Assembly (NCBI GenBank): GCA_934202965.1
Contig: CAKPYN010000010.1
Location: 10,895 to 74,894, forward strand
DNA length: 64,000 nucleotides
Source: an uncultured Megasphaera sp.
GTDB lineage: Bacteria > Bacillota > Negativicutes > Veillonellales > Megasphaeraceae
Direction of reading: 5' to 3'
Below the pieces are notes generated by a model. That model did not search any database, was not told where the DNA came from, and saw nothing but the letters and a program-made list of their open reading frames with translations. The position numbers and the translations under genes were made by a program. Numbering within the stretch: position 1 is the stretch's first letter; the number at the start of each line of letters is the position of its first letter. Positions 51,542 to 60,862 of this stretch are shown here, in pieces.

Positions 51542-51982
51542 TTAAAATGGGATTTCTTCATCACTTGCATCAGAACCCATGCTACTAAAGCTGGTGTTCG
51601 GTGCTGCTGGCTTCGGTTGTGGAGCACTTGCGTGCTGTGCCGGAGCGGATGCATGTTCTGTTCCCAATGTCTGGGCAACCATGTCGCAAACGACTTCTGT
51701 ACGATACCGTTTTTGGCCATCCGGTGTTTCATAGGAACGAACAGAAATACGTCCCTGTACAAAAACCCGACTGCCTTTTGACAAGCTGTTGCCACAGTTT
51801 TCCGCCAAATTACCCCAAGCAACACAAGGAATAAAATCAGTTAATTCTCGCTGTTCTGTACTGCCTGCCGGGATATACGTCCGTGTGCATGCTACAGTAA
51901 ACATAGCGACGGCTCTGCCTGTTTTCGTAAAACGAATTTCAGGGTCACGAGCTAAGTTTCCCAATAATTGTACTGAATTCAT
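51542..51982 (-). CDS. ssb: Single-stranded DNA-binding protein
   Basis: A 146-residue SSB with an N-terminal OB fold (LLGNLARDPEIRFTKTG, FIPCVAWGNLAEN) and a Pro/Ala-rich linker. The acidic tip DEEIPF contacts repair and replication proteins. It protects single-stranded DNA in replication. It lies between rpsF and rpsR as in most Firmicutes. Confidence 0.96.
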   Translation of the reverse strand: MNSVQLLGNLARDPEIRFTKTGRAVAMFTVACTRTYIPAGSTEQRELTDFIPCVAWGNLAENCGNSLSKGSRVFVQGRISVRSYETPDGQKRYRTEVVCDMVAQTLGTEHASAPAQHASAPQPKPAAPNTSFSSMGSDASDEEIPF

Positions 51983-51998
51983 ACCTTTGCGCCTCCGG

Positions 51999-52283
51999 TT
52001 ATTCGTCGATCTTGACGATCAAGTGTTTCAGGATTTCGTCGCGGATTTTCATAACGCGGTCGATTTCTTTGATAGTAGCAGGTTCTGCTTCAAAGTTAAT
52101 CAATACATAGTAGCCATCAGCCTGTTTTTTTACAGGATATGCTAAATGACGTTTACCCCAACGATCTACCTTTTCAATATTGCAACCATTTTTTGTAAGC
52201 AAATCAGATACGAATGTAACGATAGGATCTACTTCTGTTTCTTCGAGCGGTTTTGCAATAAACATGACTTCGTACTTGTTCAC
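51999..52283 (-). CDS. rpsF: 30S ribosomal protein S6
   Basis: A 94-residue S6 starting NKYEVMFIAKPLEE, with RHLAYPVKKQADGYYVLINFEA in the centre. The GTG at 52283 is the start, because GAGGAGGTGA ends 4 bases before it; the ATG at 52307 lies upstream of that ribosome site. First gene of rpsF-ssb-rpsR. Confidence 0.95.
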   Translation of the reverse strand: MNKYEVMFIAKPLEETEVDPIVTFVSDLLTKNGCNIEKVDRWGKRHLAYPVKKQADGYYVLINFEAEPATIKEIDRVMKIRDEILKHLIVKIDE

Positions 52284-52307
52284 GAAATCACCTCCTCTTT
52301 TGGACAT

Positions 52308-52387
52308 ATGACCCTTCCCACAGAAGGGTTAGGAGCTTGACACAATTCAAGCTTTTATATTATATCATTCTAGCTTATCGATTTCAA
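52308..52387 (-). promoter_or_regulatory. Promoter and leader of rpsF-ssb-rpsR
   Basis: On the reverse strand TTGAAA (52387-52382) and TATAAT (52364-52359) have 17-base spacing. The leader holds two small hairpins (CTTGA/TCAAG and CCCTTC/GAAGGG). I did not find the CCG bulge of the known S6:S18 autoregulatory RNA. Confidence 0.65.
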
Positions 52388-52468
52388 CTCTTTTTTTCGC
52401 AATTTGTCCATGATATAGTCATACTATCTTATAAATTTTGCAATCGTCTATGCCCGAGGTGAAAGACA

Positions 52469-53341
52469 ATGACTCTATTTCGCTCATCTAACGCATCTAT
52501 GTTAGCTGCTGACATCACGCTTCTTCTCGTTGCCGCTATTTGGGGCGGCGGGTTTATTGCCGCTAAAGAAGCCCTGACAACGATGACGCCTTTTGGCATT
52601 TTAAGTACCCGCTTTCTATTATCCAGTGCCGTTATGCTGGTTTTATTTTTTCCTACTGTTCGCGCGTGCACTAAAAAAGACATCCAATTTGGCATCCTAC
52701 TCGGTATCATTCAGTATATTTCCTTTATTTTTCAGCTGAAAGGATTAGCCTTAACGACCGTAGAAAAACAATCATTCCTAGTAACAGCCTATGTCATTTT
52801 CGTTCCCTTTTTTTCTTGGATAGCTACGCGAAAGGCTATCCGCAGACGAGATGTTATCTGTGCCCTCCTAGCTTTTATCGGCTTAGGGCTCTTGTGCCTG
52901 CATTCAGAAAACTTCATCCCCAATACAGGCGATATGCTTTCTCTCGGCTTTGCTGTCGGCTTTGCCATACAAATCGTCTATGTCGGCAATTTCGTTAAAA
53001 GTGCAAATATATTTGCCATGACGTGCATCCAGTTTTTGACTACGGGCCTGCTCGCCCTTCCATTTCTCGATGTTTCCGGCTTACTGACTGCCGACACGGC
53101 CGCCATATACGGCATCGCGTATCTTGTCATTTTCAACACAGCCTTTGCTTTCTCAGCACAAAATATCGCCTAGCAATATACGACAGATTCTCATGCTTCC
53201 CTGCTCATTTCGTTGGAATCTGTCTTTGGCTTTTTGCTGGCTGTCTGGTTTTACCAAGACGCCGTTACGCTGCAGGAAATCTGCGGCTGCCTGCTGATGA
53301 TGACAGCCATTATTCTTTCTAAGCTAAGCGGCAAAAATTGA
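52469..53341 (+). pseudogene. DMT-superfamily (EamA) transporter with an in-frame TAG
   Basis: Read through the TAG at 53171-53173 this is a complete ten-segment EamA/RhaT-type drug/metabolite transporter of 290 codons. The first EamA domain includes LLVAAIWGGGFIAAKEAL and the second ends QYTTDSHASLLISLESVFGF and a normal last helix. The stop falls within the AQNIA(stop)QYTT segment near helix nine, where relatives often have Gln. The truncated product lacks about 56 residues and two helices, so it is probably inactive. GAGGTG precedes the ATG. Confidence 0.8.
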
Positions 53342-53403
53342 CTAGTTCTGCTAAATACTCGAAATCACTGTTTTATTTTTTTACGCGAAAAAATAAATAG
53401 TAA

Positions 53404-53446
53404 ACGGGCTGTAACAAAATGAACTAAAAATTTTGTTGCAGCCCGT
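53404..53446. terminator. Bidirectional terminator between two interrupted genes
   Basis: ACGGGCTGTAACAAAA pairs with TTTTGTTGCAGCCCGT; A/T tails on both sides, between convergent genes. Confidence 0.9.
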
Positions 53447-53472
53447 ATTTTACTGCTATTGAAGGTATTATA

Positions 53473-54180
53473 TTATAGCGTCAAGTTGCATACTGAATGG
53501 TCTCTATCTATAGCCTCGGTAATGACTTCACAGTGAAATATATGCTGCAGTATATCTGCCAATTCATTTCGCACCTGGTCTACTTGTTCACGGTTCACAT
53601 CGGTAAAGCCGTCGATAGGGAAAAACACATGCTACGTATCTTCCGTAATTTTTCCATATTCACTTTGCCGCCATGTCCAGCGCCGTGTTCGTACTGCGTG
53701 ACTGACCGCATAGACTGCTTCCCCTGCCAGTACCGCTTCGGCTTCCACTGCGCCAAAAGGCACAAAGGTGTCGCCTTCTACGGCATACCGCATTTCAATA
53801 TCCTGAGGCGAACGACCCAAGTCATGCGTTTCCATAGGGATGACATGCGCCAAAGATACAGCATTATTCAAATCTACCAGCGGATTGATATGGGGCATGT
53901 CTTTTCCCTTGCTGATACGGGAAAACATAGCTTCTACAGAACAGGGAAAGCGGTTAGGGTTCAATCCCAATGCCCGAAACGCTTCCCGATAGGGTATGAT
54001 TTCCGGAGCTTTTTTGACAGCCGTATCAGCAAACCGCTGCTGGGCTGCTGCAACAGCCTGACAGATCTTTTCTTCAATTTCCGGATATTCCCTGTGATTA
54101 TCAACCTCTTTGGCGGCTACGACGCCAATATACAAATTGGGGATTTTTTCAAATATGTCTGATGCTACTTTAAAATTCAT
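53473..54180 (-). pseudogene. B3/B4 tRNA-binding domain protein with an in-frame TAG
   Basis: Read through the TAG at 53634-53632 this gives a 235-codon protein of the B3/B4 domain family, related to the editing domain of phenylalanyl-tRNA synthetase beta. Before the stop are IIPYREAFRALGLNPNRFP and VIPMETHDLGRSP; after it the frame continues HVFFPIDGFTDVNRE, a typical C-terminal part. The stop removes about 53 residues. A glutamine codon is a plausible original. AAGGAAG precedes the ATG at 54180. Confidence 0.78.
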
Positions 54181-54283
54181 ATAAATGCCGCTTCCTTTAT
54201 AACATAATATATTACTTTACCATAGCGGTAGAGGTATGAACAGAGGCTAACTCAAAACGGCTTCAGCATATCATATTTCTTGG

Positions 54284-54329
54284 TTGACAAATTACTTTTC
54301 TCGCTTTATAATTGACATATGTCAATTAT
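54284..54329 (+). promoter_or_regulatory. NifX-like gene promoter with 24-base palindrome
   Basis: TTGACA (54284-54289) and TATAAT (54306-54311) are 16 bases apart. A perfect 24-base palindrome at 54306-54329, centred on TTGACATATGTCAA, covers the -10 box and the start region. Its core also covers the -35 box of the DUF134 gene at 5837-5848. Confidence 0.75.
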
Positions 54330-54364
54330 AAACACAAAAAGCATTGTCGAAAGGAAGGATTTTT

Positions 54365-54754
54365 ATGAAAATAGCTGTTACGTATGAAAACGGACAAATT
54401 TTTCAGCATTTTGGCCATACGGCACAATTTAAAGTGTACGATATCGAAAACGGAGCTATTGCATCAGCTTCCATTATAGATACAGAAGGAAGCGGTCATG
54501 GCGCATTAGCCGGTTTTCTGCAGGAACATGGCGTAAATACGTTGATTTGCGGCGGCATTGGCGGCGGCGCACAGACTGCATTAGCTGCTGCGGAAATTAC
54601 AGTATACGGCGGTGTACAGGGATATGCTGACGATGCCGTAAAAGCTTTGCTTGCCGGAAAATTACAGTATAATCCCAATGTTCACTGTTCCCACCACGAC
54701 CACGGTACAGAACCACATGTCTGCGGCATTCATGGCTGCGGAAATCATAATTAA
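54365..54754 (+). CDS. NifX/NifB-type (dinitrogenase FeMo-cofactor domain) protein
   Basis: A 129-residue protein of the small NifX/NifB/VnfX-like family. It begins MKIAVTYENGQIFQHFGHT, with the glycine-rich ICGGIGGGAQTALAAA in the middle and a His/Cys-rich tail (CSHHDHGTEPHVCGIHGCG). No nitrogenase genes are seen here, and such proteins also occur in non-fixing anaerobes near Mrp and DUF134 genes as iron-sulfur or metallocluster carriers. AAGGAAGG precedes the ATG at 54365. The shared palindrome suggests coregulation with DUF134-Mrp. Confidence 0.87.
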   Translation: MKIAVTYENGQIFQHFGHTAQFKVYDIENGAIASASIIDTEGSGHGALAGFLQEHGVNTLICGGIGGGAQTALAAAEITVYGGVQGYADDAVKALLAGKLQYNPNVHCSHHDHGTEPHVCGIHGCGNHN

Positions 54755-54941
54755 CAGCCCTTTGCCAGTTCCCGTCTTATCCGGATACATTGCTAAATGG
54801 CTACAGCATCATAAAAACCAGCATATGCTTCAACCACCGGCCAACAGCAGCTGCATGTATACGATTGTCCCTATAGTCTTTCTCTTCTAGGTCGTGATAT
54901 ACTTATAGTAATATAGAATCATATGATGAGGAGGGCTACTC

Positions 54942-55220
54942 ATGAAAGAAATTACTGCATTTTATCTTCATGGCTGCCCGTATTGCCAAAAAGCAAAACA
55001 GGCCGTCCAAGAATTAATTCAGGAACATCCTGCATATGGTACCATTTCACTGCACTGGTATGAAGAATCAGAACATCCGGAAATGGTACAAGGGCATTCG
55101 TACTACTATGTTCCCTCTATGTTTATCGGAAGTGAAAAAATGTATGAAGCACAGCCGGGGCAGACATATGATGAAATTAAAGGATGGGTCCGATCCGTAT
55201 TCGAAAAGGCATTGAAATAA
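54942..55220 (+). CDS. Glutaredoxin-like protein
   Basis: A 92-residue thioredoxin-fold protein with the redox motif CPYC near residue 11 and the cis-Pro in YYVPSMFIG near residue 55. It can reduce or transfer electrons to disulfides. GAGGAGGG precedes the ATG. It lies downstream of the NifX-like gene but with its own region of about 190 bases, in which I see no gene. Confidence 0.85.
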   Translation: MKEITAFYLHGCPYCQKAKQAVQELIQEHPAYGTISLHWYEESEHPEMVQGHSYYYVPSMFIGSEKMYEAQPGQTYDEIKGWVRSVFEKALK

Positions 55221-55233
55221 CAACTTCATTCTT

Positions 55234-55277
55234 AAAGAGCCTCGCATGAACGTTTCTGACAGCATGCAAGGTTCTTT
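55234..55277 (+). terminator. Terminator after the glutaredoxin-like gene
   Basis: AAAGAGCCT-GCATG pairs with CATGC-AGGTTCTTT, followed by TTCTTT. Confidence 0.8.
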
Positions 55278-55409
55278 TTCTTTATGGTTTGCTGTGCAGA
55301 GTGTACCGTAAAAAATTCAAATTTTCTTTATGTATAAGATAAAAAACCACTATTTGAAAAGGGTCTGTTTGATACAGCAGCCCTCATACTTATATCCGGG
55401 AGATAAAAA

Positions 55410-55991
55410 ATGACAGTACCAAAAGAACCTATAAAACGCTGTACCTGGGCCTCTTCTCATGCCTTGCTGCAGGAATACCATGACACGGAATGGTGCGTGC
55501 CAAGCCATGACGACAGATATATCTTTGAAATTCTGACGTTGGAAGGAGCTCAGGCCGGGTTGTCCTGGCTGACGATTCTGCGGCGCAGAAACGCATATCA
55601 AAAAGCCTTCCATCAGTTTTCCATTGCGGACTGCGCCGTCATGACCGATGAAGAATTAGAACAGATACTTCACCAAAAAAAAGTCATCGCCAATAGACGC
55701 AAAGTATATTCCGTCCGCGCCAACGCGCAGGCTATCCAGCATATTCAAAGCCAATACGGCAGTTTTGCCGCTTATGTGTGGAAATATACTGATGGCAAAG
55801 TACAATGTGCCCATTGGGCTGCTGAGTCAGACGTGCCGACAGCATCCCCTTTATCAAAACAAATCAGCCATGACTTGAAAAAGCAGGGATTTCAATTTGT
55901 CGGTCCCGTTATTATCTATTCATTTTTGCAAGCTATCGGCATGCTGGATGACCATGTAGAAACATGTTATAAAAGCAAGACGAGAATATAA
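55410..55991 (+). CDS. tag: DNA-3-methyladenine glycosylase I
   Basis: A 193-residue base-excision repair enzyme that removes 3-methyladenine from DNA. The N-terminal RCTWASSHALLQEYHDTEW is family-specific. LEGAQAGLSWLTILRRR contains the substrate-binding region, and the zinc ligands are Cys near the N-terminus with DDHVETC near the end. GGGAGAT precedes the ATG. Single gene. Confidence 0.93.
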   Translation: MTVPKEPIKRCTWASSHALLQEYHDTEWCVPSHDDRYIFEILTLEGAQAGLSWLTILRRRNAYQKAFHQFSIADCAVMTDEELEQILHQKKVIANRRKVYSVRANAQAIQHIQSQYGSFAAYVWKYTDGKVQCAHWAAESDVPTASPLSKQISHDLKKQGFQFVGPVIIYSFLQAIGMLDDHVETCYKSKTRI

Positions 55992-56008
55992 AGTTTACTA
56001 AAAAAGTA

Positions 56009-56037
56009 TTGATTATACATGTGATGCATGATATAAT
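56009..56037 (+). promoter_or_regulatory. Promoter of the RseC-like gene
   Basis: TTGATT (56009-56014) and TATAAT (56032-56037) are 17 bases apart. Confidence 0.7.
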
Positions 56038-56089
56038 ATAGATAATCAATAAATAATGTTTATTTGTTGTGAATCAAGGAGGGATATAT

Positions 56090-56521
56090 ATGCGTTTGGG
56101 AAGAGGAACTGTAGAAAAAATTCGCAGTAACGGACTGGCAAAAATACGCGTAAACCGCGACCATTTATACGTAGCCTGCAGTGCTTGTTTTGGGGCAGAG
56201 CGTGTGTTTATAACCGCATATAACCCTGTCGGGGCACAAAAAGGACAAGACGTGCAGTATGAAGTACAGGATAATCATTTAATTCTGAGTGCCTTTATTT
56301 GCTTCATCTTGCCATTGCTGCTCATCGCATTGGGAGCCGCTTTAGGGTATCAAACAAGCATGACGATATATACGGCTGCTGCAGGCGGTATTCTAGGTCT
56401 GTTATTGGGCGCTGCTGCCGTAAAAAAATATGACTCCTGTTTAGGAAAAAGGATAGATACGAAAGCAACTATTACGGCCATTATTCAGCCTGACGAAGAA
56501 GATGCAGAAACAGCAGAGTAA
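56090..56521 (+). CDS. SoxR-reducing system protein RseC family
   Basis: A 143-residue membrane protein of the RseC/MucC family. A short N-terminal domain contains YVACSACFGAE, whose cysteines are typical. Two membrane helices follow (residues about 70-95 and 95-118) and then a soluble tail. Relatives work with the Rnf electron transport complex or the SoxR reducing system; no rnf genes are in the window. The ATG at 56090 has AAGGAGGG 7 bases upstream. Confidence 0.85.
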   Translation: MRLGRGTVEKIRSNGLAKIRVNRDHLYVACSACFGAERVFITAYNPVGAQKGQDVQYEVQDNHLILSAFICFILPLLLIALGAALGYQTSMTIYTAAAGGILGLLLGAAAVKKYDSCLGKRIDTKATITAIIQPDEEDAETAE

Positions 56522-56974
56522 TGATATGATTCTCTGTGTGTATCCATAAAATATCTGGCACAGGAAGCATTGTTCCTTGCAGTATGAGCCATACTATCGC
56601 ATAACTTGAACCCTGTTGTGATTTCACTTCTACACCGTTGCAATATACGGTCATGGGGTATTCCAAATACTATTGGGGGTATATAGGTTGCGGTATAGTA
56701 TGCGCTATGTCAAAAAATTTGTATCTAAATTAAGAAAAGAATATGCTTGCATGACAAAGCAATCTGCCGTTCAAAAAAACAGCGTACCTGCATTACGGAT
56801 ATACTATAGTTTCAGCATGAAAATCAGCCGCAATACAGTAGTTATATTTATTTGCTTTTCTTTATGGAATATAATGACACCTGGATGTCGTTTATGGGCA
56901 AAACCGTCTCATATAGGATGTAGTTGTTAAACGTTCATCTGTATACTAGGAGGGTTTGTTTGTATTTTTGCATC
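56522..56974. other. Gene-free gap between the RseC-like gene and purL
   Basis: About 450 bases with no convincing gene. Short open frames on both strands lack ribosome sites and recognisable domains. The region may hold decayed sequence. Confidence 0.5.
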
Positions 56975-57016
56975 AAAAAACCGGTGAGAAATGGAATACC
57001 ATTTTTCACCGGTTTT
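56975..57016. terminator. Terminator after purL
   Basis: AAAACCGGTGA-AAATGG pairs with CCATTT-TCACCGGTTTT; TTTTTTG follows on the reverse strand. Confidence 0.92.
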
Positions 57017-57041
57017 ATATTACATCTAGTAAATTGCTTTT

Positions 57042-60000
57042 TTATTTAAAATAAGCTACGCCAGCTTTGAAAATAGGCTGGAATTTATTTCCTGTGATAT
57101 TTTCAAATACATCATCAGCGCTGAAGCGTTCTGTGTGGCCCATTTTACCAAGAACACGTCCGTCCGGACTTGTAATACCTTCTACAGCCATAATAGACTG
57201 GTTCGGATTATACGTGCTGTCATAGCTTGCATTGCCTTTGAGGTCTACATACTGCGTCGCAATCTGTCCTTTCGCAGCCAGTTCACGAATTTGCTGCGGT
57301 GTTGCAACAAACCGTCCTTCGCCGTGTGAAATCGCAATCGTATGTACGTCGCCTGCCTGAACATTGCTAAACCATGGACTCATGACGGATACTACTTTCG
57401 TATTGACCATGCGTGACAAATGACGGCCAATCGTATTATACGTCAACGTCGGGCTATCTGCACGGAGAGGCTGAATATGTCCATACGGCAGAAGTCCCAG
57501 TTTAATGAGGGCCTGGAAGCCATTGCAAATGCCAAGAGCTAAGCCGTCCCGTTTATACAAAAGAGTTTCCAATGCTTCTGACAGTGCCGGGCTGCGGAAC
57601 AACGTTGCAATAAATTTGCCGGAACCTTCTGGTTCATCACCAGCACTAAATCCGCCTGGGAACATGATAATCTGTGCTTGGGCAATCCGTTTTGCCATTT
57701 CATCAATAGATTCAGCCAAGTCCTGCGGCGTATTGTTGCGCAGTACCATAACATCTGTCACGGCACCAGCCTGTTCAAATGCTGCAGCAGAATCATATTC
57801 GCAGTTGGTCCCTGGGCATACCGGAATAAATACGCGCGGTTTACCAAAAGCTTCACTGCGTTTAGGGCCGTATGTCGTAAAGAGCGGAAGCTCAACATCT
57901 CCTTCAGCACTTTCACATTGGATAGGGAATACTTTGCTAAGCGGTTCTTCCCAAGCACGCTGCAAATCTGCCAAGGAAATCTTCACACCACTGACTTCCA
58001 TCATCTGCGATGCATTCGTCGTACCGACGCGGAATACATGAGCTCGTTTTTCCCAATCGGCAGCTACAACTTCTTCTACTTCCACAAGGATAGAACCGTA
58101 ACGGAGGTCAAAAAGGTCTTGTGCCGTAACGGCATCATCAATAGTAACCCCAATGCGGTTGCCAAATGCCATTTGAGCCATCGCTGCTGCCGTGCCACCC
58201 TGACCTACAGCATGCATTGCTTTAATTTTTCCGTTGAGAACAGCTTGATGCAGAAAATCGCAGTGTTCTTTGAAAACATCAAAATCAGGCATGTCTTCTG
58301 CATCACGCGGCAAATCAAATAAAAGAATGGCATGACCGGCTTCTTTAAATTCCGGTGAAATGATATTGCGCGTGTGTTCAGGAACGATAGCAAACGAAAC
58401 CAGTGTCGGCGGTACCGTGAGGTTTTCAAACGTACCACTCATGCTGTCTTTGCCGCCAATAGCAGCCACTTCCATCTGCTGCTGTGCTACATACGCACCG
58501 AGCAAGGCACTGACTGGCTGGCCCCAGGCCTTTTCGTTCGTACCGAGGCTCTGGAAAAATTCCTGCATCGTCAAATATACTTTTTTACGATCGCCGCCAA
58601 GTGCTACCAATTTGGCAATAGATTGAATAACAGCATATAATGCACCATGGAACGGACTCCAAATCGCTAAATCCGGATCATATCCATGGGTAAAGATGCT
58701 GGCCGTCGTCGTATTGCCGTGTGTAACAGGTATCTTGGCAACCATGCCTTCTACCGGCGTTTTTTGATATTTGCCGCCAAACGGCATGAGAACGGTGCGG
58801 GCACCAATCGTGCTGTCAAAGCGTTCTGCCAAGCCTTGTTCCGATGCAACATTCAAGGTTCCCATCGTATTCAGCCAAGTCTTAGCTACGTCCTTAACTT
58901 CCGGTGCTTTAAAGAAATCTTTGTCTTCCGGTGCTGCAACAACAGCCTTGCGATGCTGTGTGACACCGTTCGTATCAAGGAACGCACGGGTAATATTAAC
59001 TACATTCTGGTCGCGCCAATGCATGACAAGACGTTTAGTATCGGTTGCAACAGCTACAATCGTAGCTTCCAGGTTTTCTTCTGCTGCATACTTCATAAAT
59101 TCATCGACATGTTCCGGTGCTACTACGACAGCCATACGTTCCTGTGATTCGGAAATAGCCAGTTCTGTACCGTCAAGGCCTTCGTATTTCTTAGGTACTT
59201 TATCGAGATTGATGTCAAGACCATCTGTCAATTCACCAATAGCTACAGATACGCCGCCTGCACCAAAGTCATTGCAGCGTTTAATAAGAACTGTCACTTC
59301 ATGACGGCGGAACAACCGCTGAATTTTACGTTCTGTAAGGGCATTCCCTTTCTGTACTTCGGCACCGCATGTTTCCAGCGATTCTACTGTATGTTTTTTG
59401 GAAGAGCCTGTTGCGCCGCCGCAGCCGTCACGGCCGGTTTTGCCGCCAAGAAGAATGATAATGTCACCGGGAACCGGTTCTTCGCGAACGACGTTGCTGC
59501 AAGGAGCTGCACCGAGAACTGCGCCAATTTCCATACGTTTGGCAATAAATCCCTGGTTGTAATATTCTTTGACTTCGCCGGTTGCCAACCCAATCTGATT
59601 CCCATAGGAACTATATCCTTTAGCAGCGCCGGTTGTCAAAATCCGCTGCGGCAGTTTGCCTGTCAGCGTATCTTTAATCGACTGCCGCGGGTCGCCGGCA
59701 CCAGTTACGCGCATCGCCTGATATACATAGGAACGGCCGCTTAACGGATCGCGAATGCAGCCGCCAAGACAAGTTGCCGCACCGCCGAACGGTTCGATTT
59801 CCGTCGGATGGTTATGTGTTTCATTTTTGAAAAGCAACAGCCATTCTTCTTCGACGCCATCGACATCGACAGGAATGATGATGGTGCAGGCATTGATTTC
59901 TTCAGATTCGTCCAAATTCTGCAGCTTACCGGCTGCTTTTAGTTCTTTGACAGCAATCGTAGCCATATCCATCAAGGTCTGCGGCTTTTTGCGGTTTAAG

Positions 60001-60785
60001 TTTTCACGCGTCGTTTTATACGCTTCATACGCGCGCTGAATCGGCGCTGTAAATTTACCGTTTTCAAACGCAATATCTGTCAATTCCGTCATAAAGGTAG
60101 TATGACGGCAATGGTCAGACCAATATGTATCGATAACCCGGATTTCTGTAATCGTCGGGTCACGTTTTTCTTCATTATGGAAGTATTGCTGGCAGAATTT
60201 CAAGTCTTCAAAACTCATAGCCAGCCCCATGTGTGCAGATAATTCTTTGAGGGATGCGTCATCCATCGTATCAAAATTCTTCACAGTCGGTACATCTGCA
60301 GGCTGTTCCCAAGGCATTTCTAACGTCGTTACCGGGTCCAGCGAAGCTTCACGCGCTTCTACGGGGTTAATGCAGTAATGTTTGATAGCTGCTACATCAT
60401 CATCAGACAACGTGCCGGATAATACAATAACCTGGGCCGTACGAACAGGGCTGTCGTTTTTCATCGTCAGCATCTGCAGGCACTGCATAGCGGAATCCGC
60501 GCGCTGGTCATACTGGCCGGGTAAATATTCAATAGCCAATACGGTATCACCAGCCTGTGACGGCAGTTCATCATATACGGCATCGACCGGCGGTTCAGAA
60601 AAAATCATGTTTTTAGCTGCTTCAAAAGCCGCATCGTCCAAACCACCCACATCATAACGGTGGTAAATTTTGATATCCGTTAACCCTTTGATCAGCAAAT
60701 TTTCCTGTAAATCTGCAAGCATTCTCTTTGCTTCATCAGCAAAGAAATCTTTTTTGGCAACATACAAACGTCGAATAGACTGCAT
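57042..60785 (-). CDS. purL: Phosphoribosylformylglycinamidine synthase (fused PurLQ)
   Basis: A 1247-residue enzyme of de novo purine synthesis that turns FGAR, ATP and glutamine into FGAM. The N-terminal two thirds are the synthase, with TYWSDHCRHTTF near residue 220, FKNETHNHPTEIEPFGGAATCLGG, and a second ATP-like half after residue 600. The C-terminal 260 residues are the glutaminase, with CPGTNCEYD, the nucleophile in LGICNGFQAL near residue 1085, and HGEGRF. A purLQ fusion like that of Gram-negatives and some Clostridia. The ATG at 60785 follows GGGAGG. No other pur genes nearby. Confidence 0.95.
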   Translation of the reverse strand: MQSIRRLYVAKKDFFADEAKRMLADLQENLLIKGLTDIKIYHRYDVGGLDDAAFEAAKNMIFSEPPVDAVYDELPSQAGDTVLAIEYLPGQYDQRADSAMQCLQMLTMKNDSPVRTAQVIVLSGTLSDDDVAAIKHYCINPVEAREASLDPVTTLEMPWEQPADVPTVKNFDTMDDASLKELSAHMGLAMSFEDLKFCQQYFHNEEKRDPTITEIRVIDTYWSDHCRHTTFMTELTDIAFENGKFTAPIQRAYEAYKTTRENLNRKKPQTLMDMATIAVKELKAAGKLQNLDESEEINACTIIIPVDVDGVEEEWLLLFKNETHNHPTEIEPFGGAATCLGGCIRDPLSGRSYVYQAMRVTGAGDPRQSIKDTLTGKLPQRILTTGAAKGYSSYGNQIGLATGEVKEYYNQGFIAKRMEIGAVLGAAPCSNVVREEPVPGDIIILLGGKTGRDGCGGATGSSKKHTVESLETCGAEVQKGNALTERKIQRLFRRHEVTVLIKRCNDFGAGGVSVAIGELTDGLDINLDKVPKKYEGLDGTELAISESQERMAVVVAPEHVDEFMKYAAEENLEATIVAVATDTKRLVMHWRDQNVVNITRAFLDTNGVTQHRKAVVAAPEDKDFFKAPEVKDVAKTWLNTMGTLNVASEQGLAERFDSTIGARTVLMPFGGKYQKTPVEGMVAKIPVTHGNTTTASIFTHGYDPDLAIWSPFHGALYAVIQSIAKLVALGGDRKKVYLTMQEFFQSLGTNEKAWGQPVSALLGAYVAQQQMEVAAIGGKDSMSGTFENLTVPPTLVSFAIVPEHTRNIISPEFKEAGHAILLFDLPRDAEDMPDFDVFKEHCDFLHQAVLNGKIKAMHAVGQGGTAAAMAQMAFGNRIGVTIDDAVTAQDLFDLRYGSILVEVEEVVAADWEKRAHVFRVGTTNASQMMEVSGVKISLADLQRAWEEPLSKVFPIQCESAEGDVELPLFTTYGPKRSEAFGKPRVFIPVCPGTNCEYDSAAAFEQAGAVTDVMVLRNNTPQDLAESIDEMAKRIAQAQIIMFPGGFSAGDEPEGSGKFIATLFRSPALSEALETLLYKRDGLALGICNGFQALIKLGLLPYGHIQPLRADSPTLTYNTIGRHLSRMVNTKVVSVMSPWFSNVQAGDVHTIAISHGEGRFVATPQQIRELAAKGQIATQYVDLKGNASYDSTYNPNQSIMAVEGITSPDGRVLGKMGHTERFSADDVFENITGNKFQPIFKAGVAYFK

Positions 60786-60833
60786 GTCATGACCTCCCTA
60801 ATCAAGATATATACCTAATTCTTACACAATCTT

Positions 60834-60862
60834 AGTATACCTGTTTTATTTCCATAAGTAAA
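60834..60862 (-). promoter_or_regulatory. Promoter of purL
   Basis: On the reverse strand TTTACT (60862-60857) and TATACT (60839-60834) with 17-base spacing. The remaining 60863-61300 is AT-rich and gene-free; no purine riboswitch was found for purL or xpt. Confidence 0.55.

Noticed and set aside
4365..53634. Stop-codon reassignment or pyrrolysine to explain the in-frame TAG and TAA codons
   Set aside because: Intact genes in the window end normally with TAG and TAA, and the interrupted proteins have no reason to contain pyrrolysine.
56481..56930. Two small open frames in the gap before purL
   Set aside because: Neither has a ribosome site or recognisable domain, and one overlaps the RseC-like gene.
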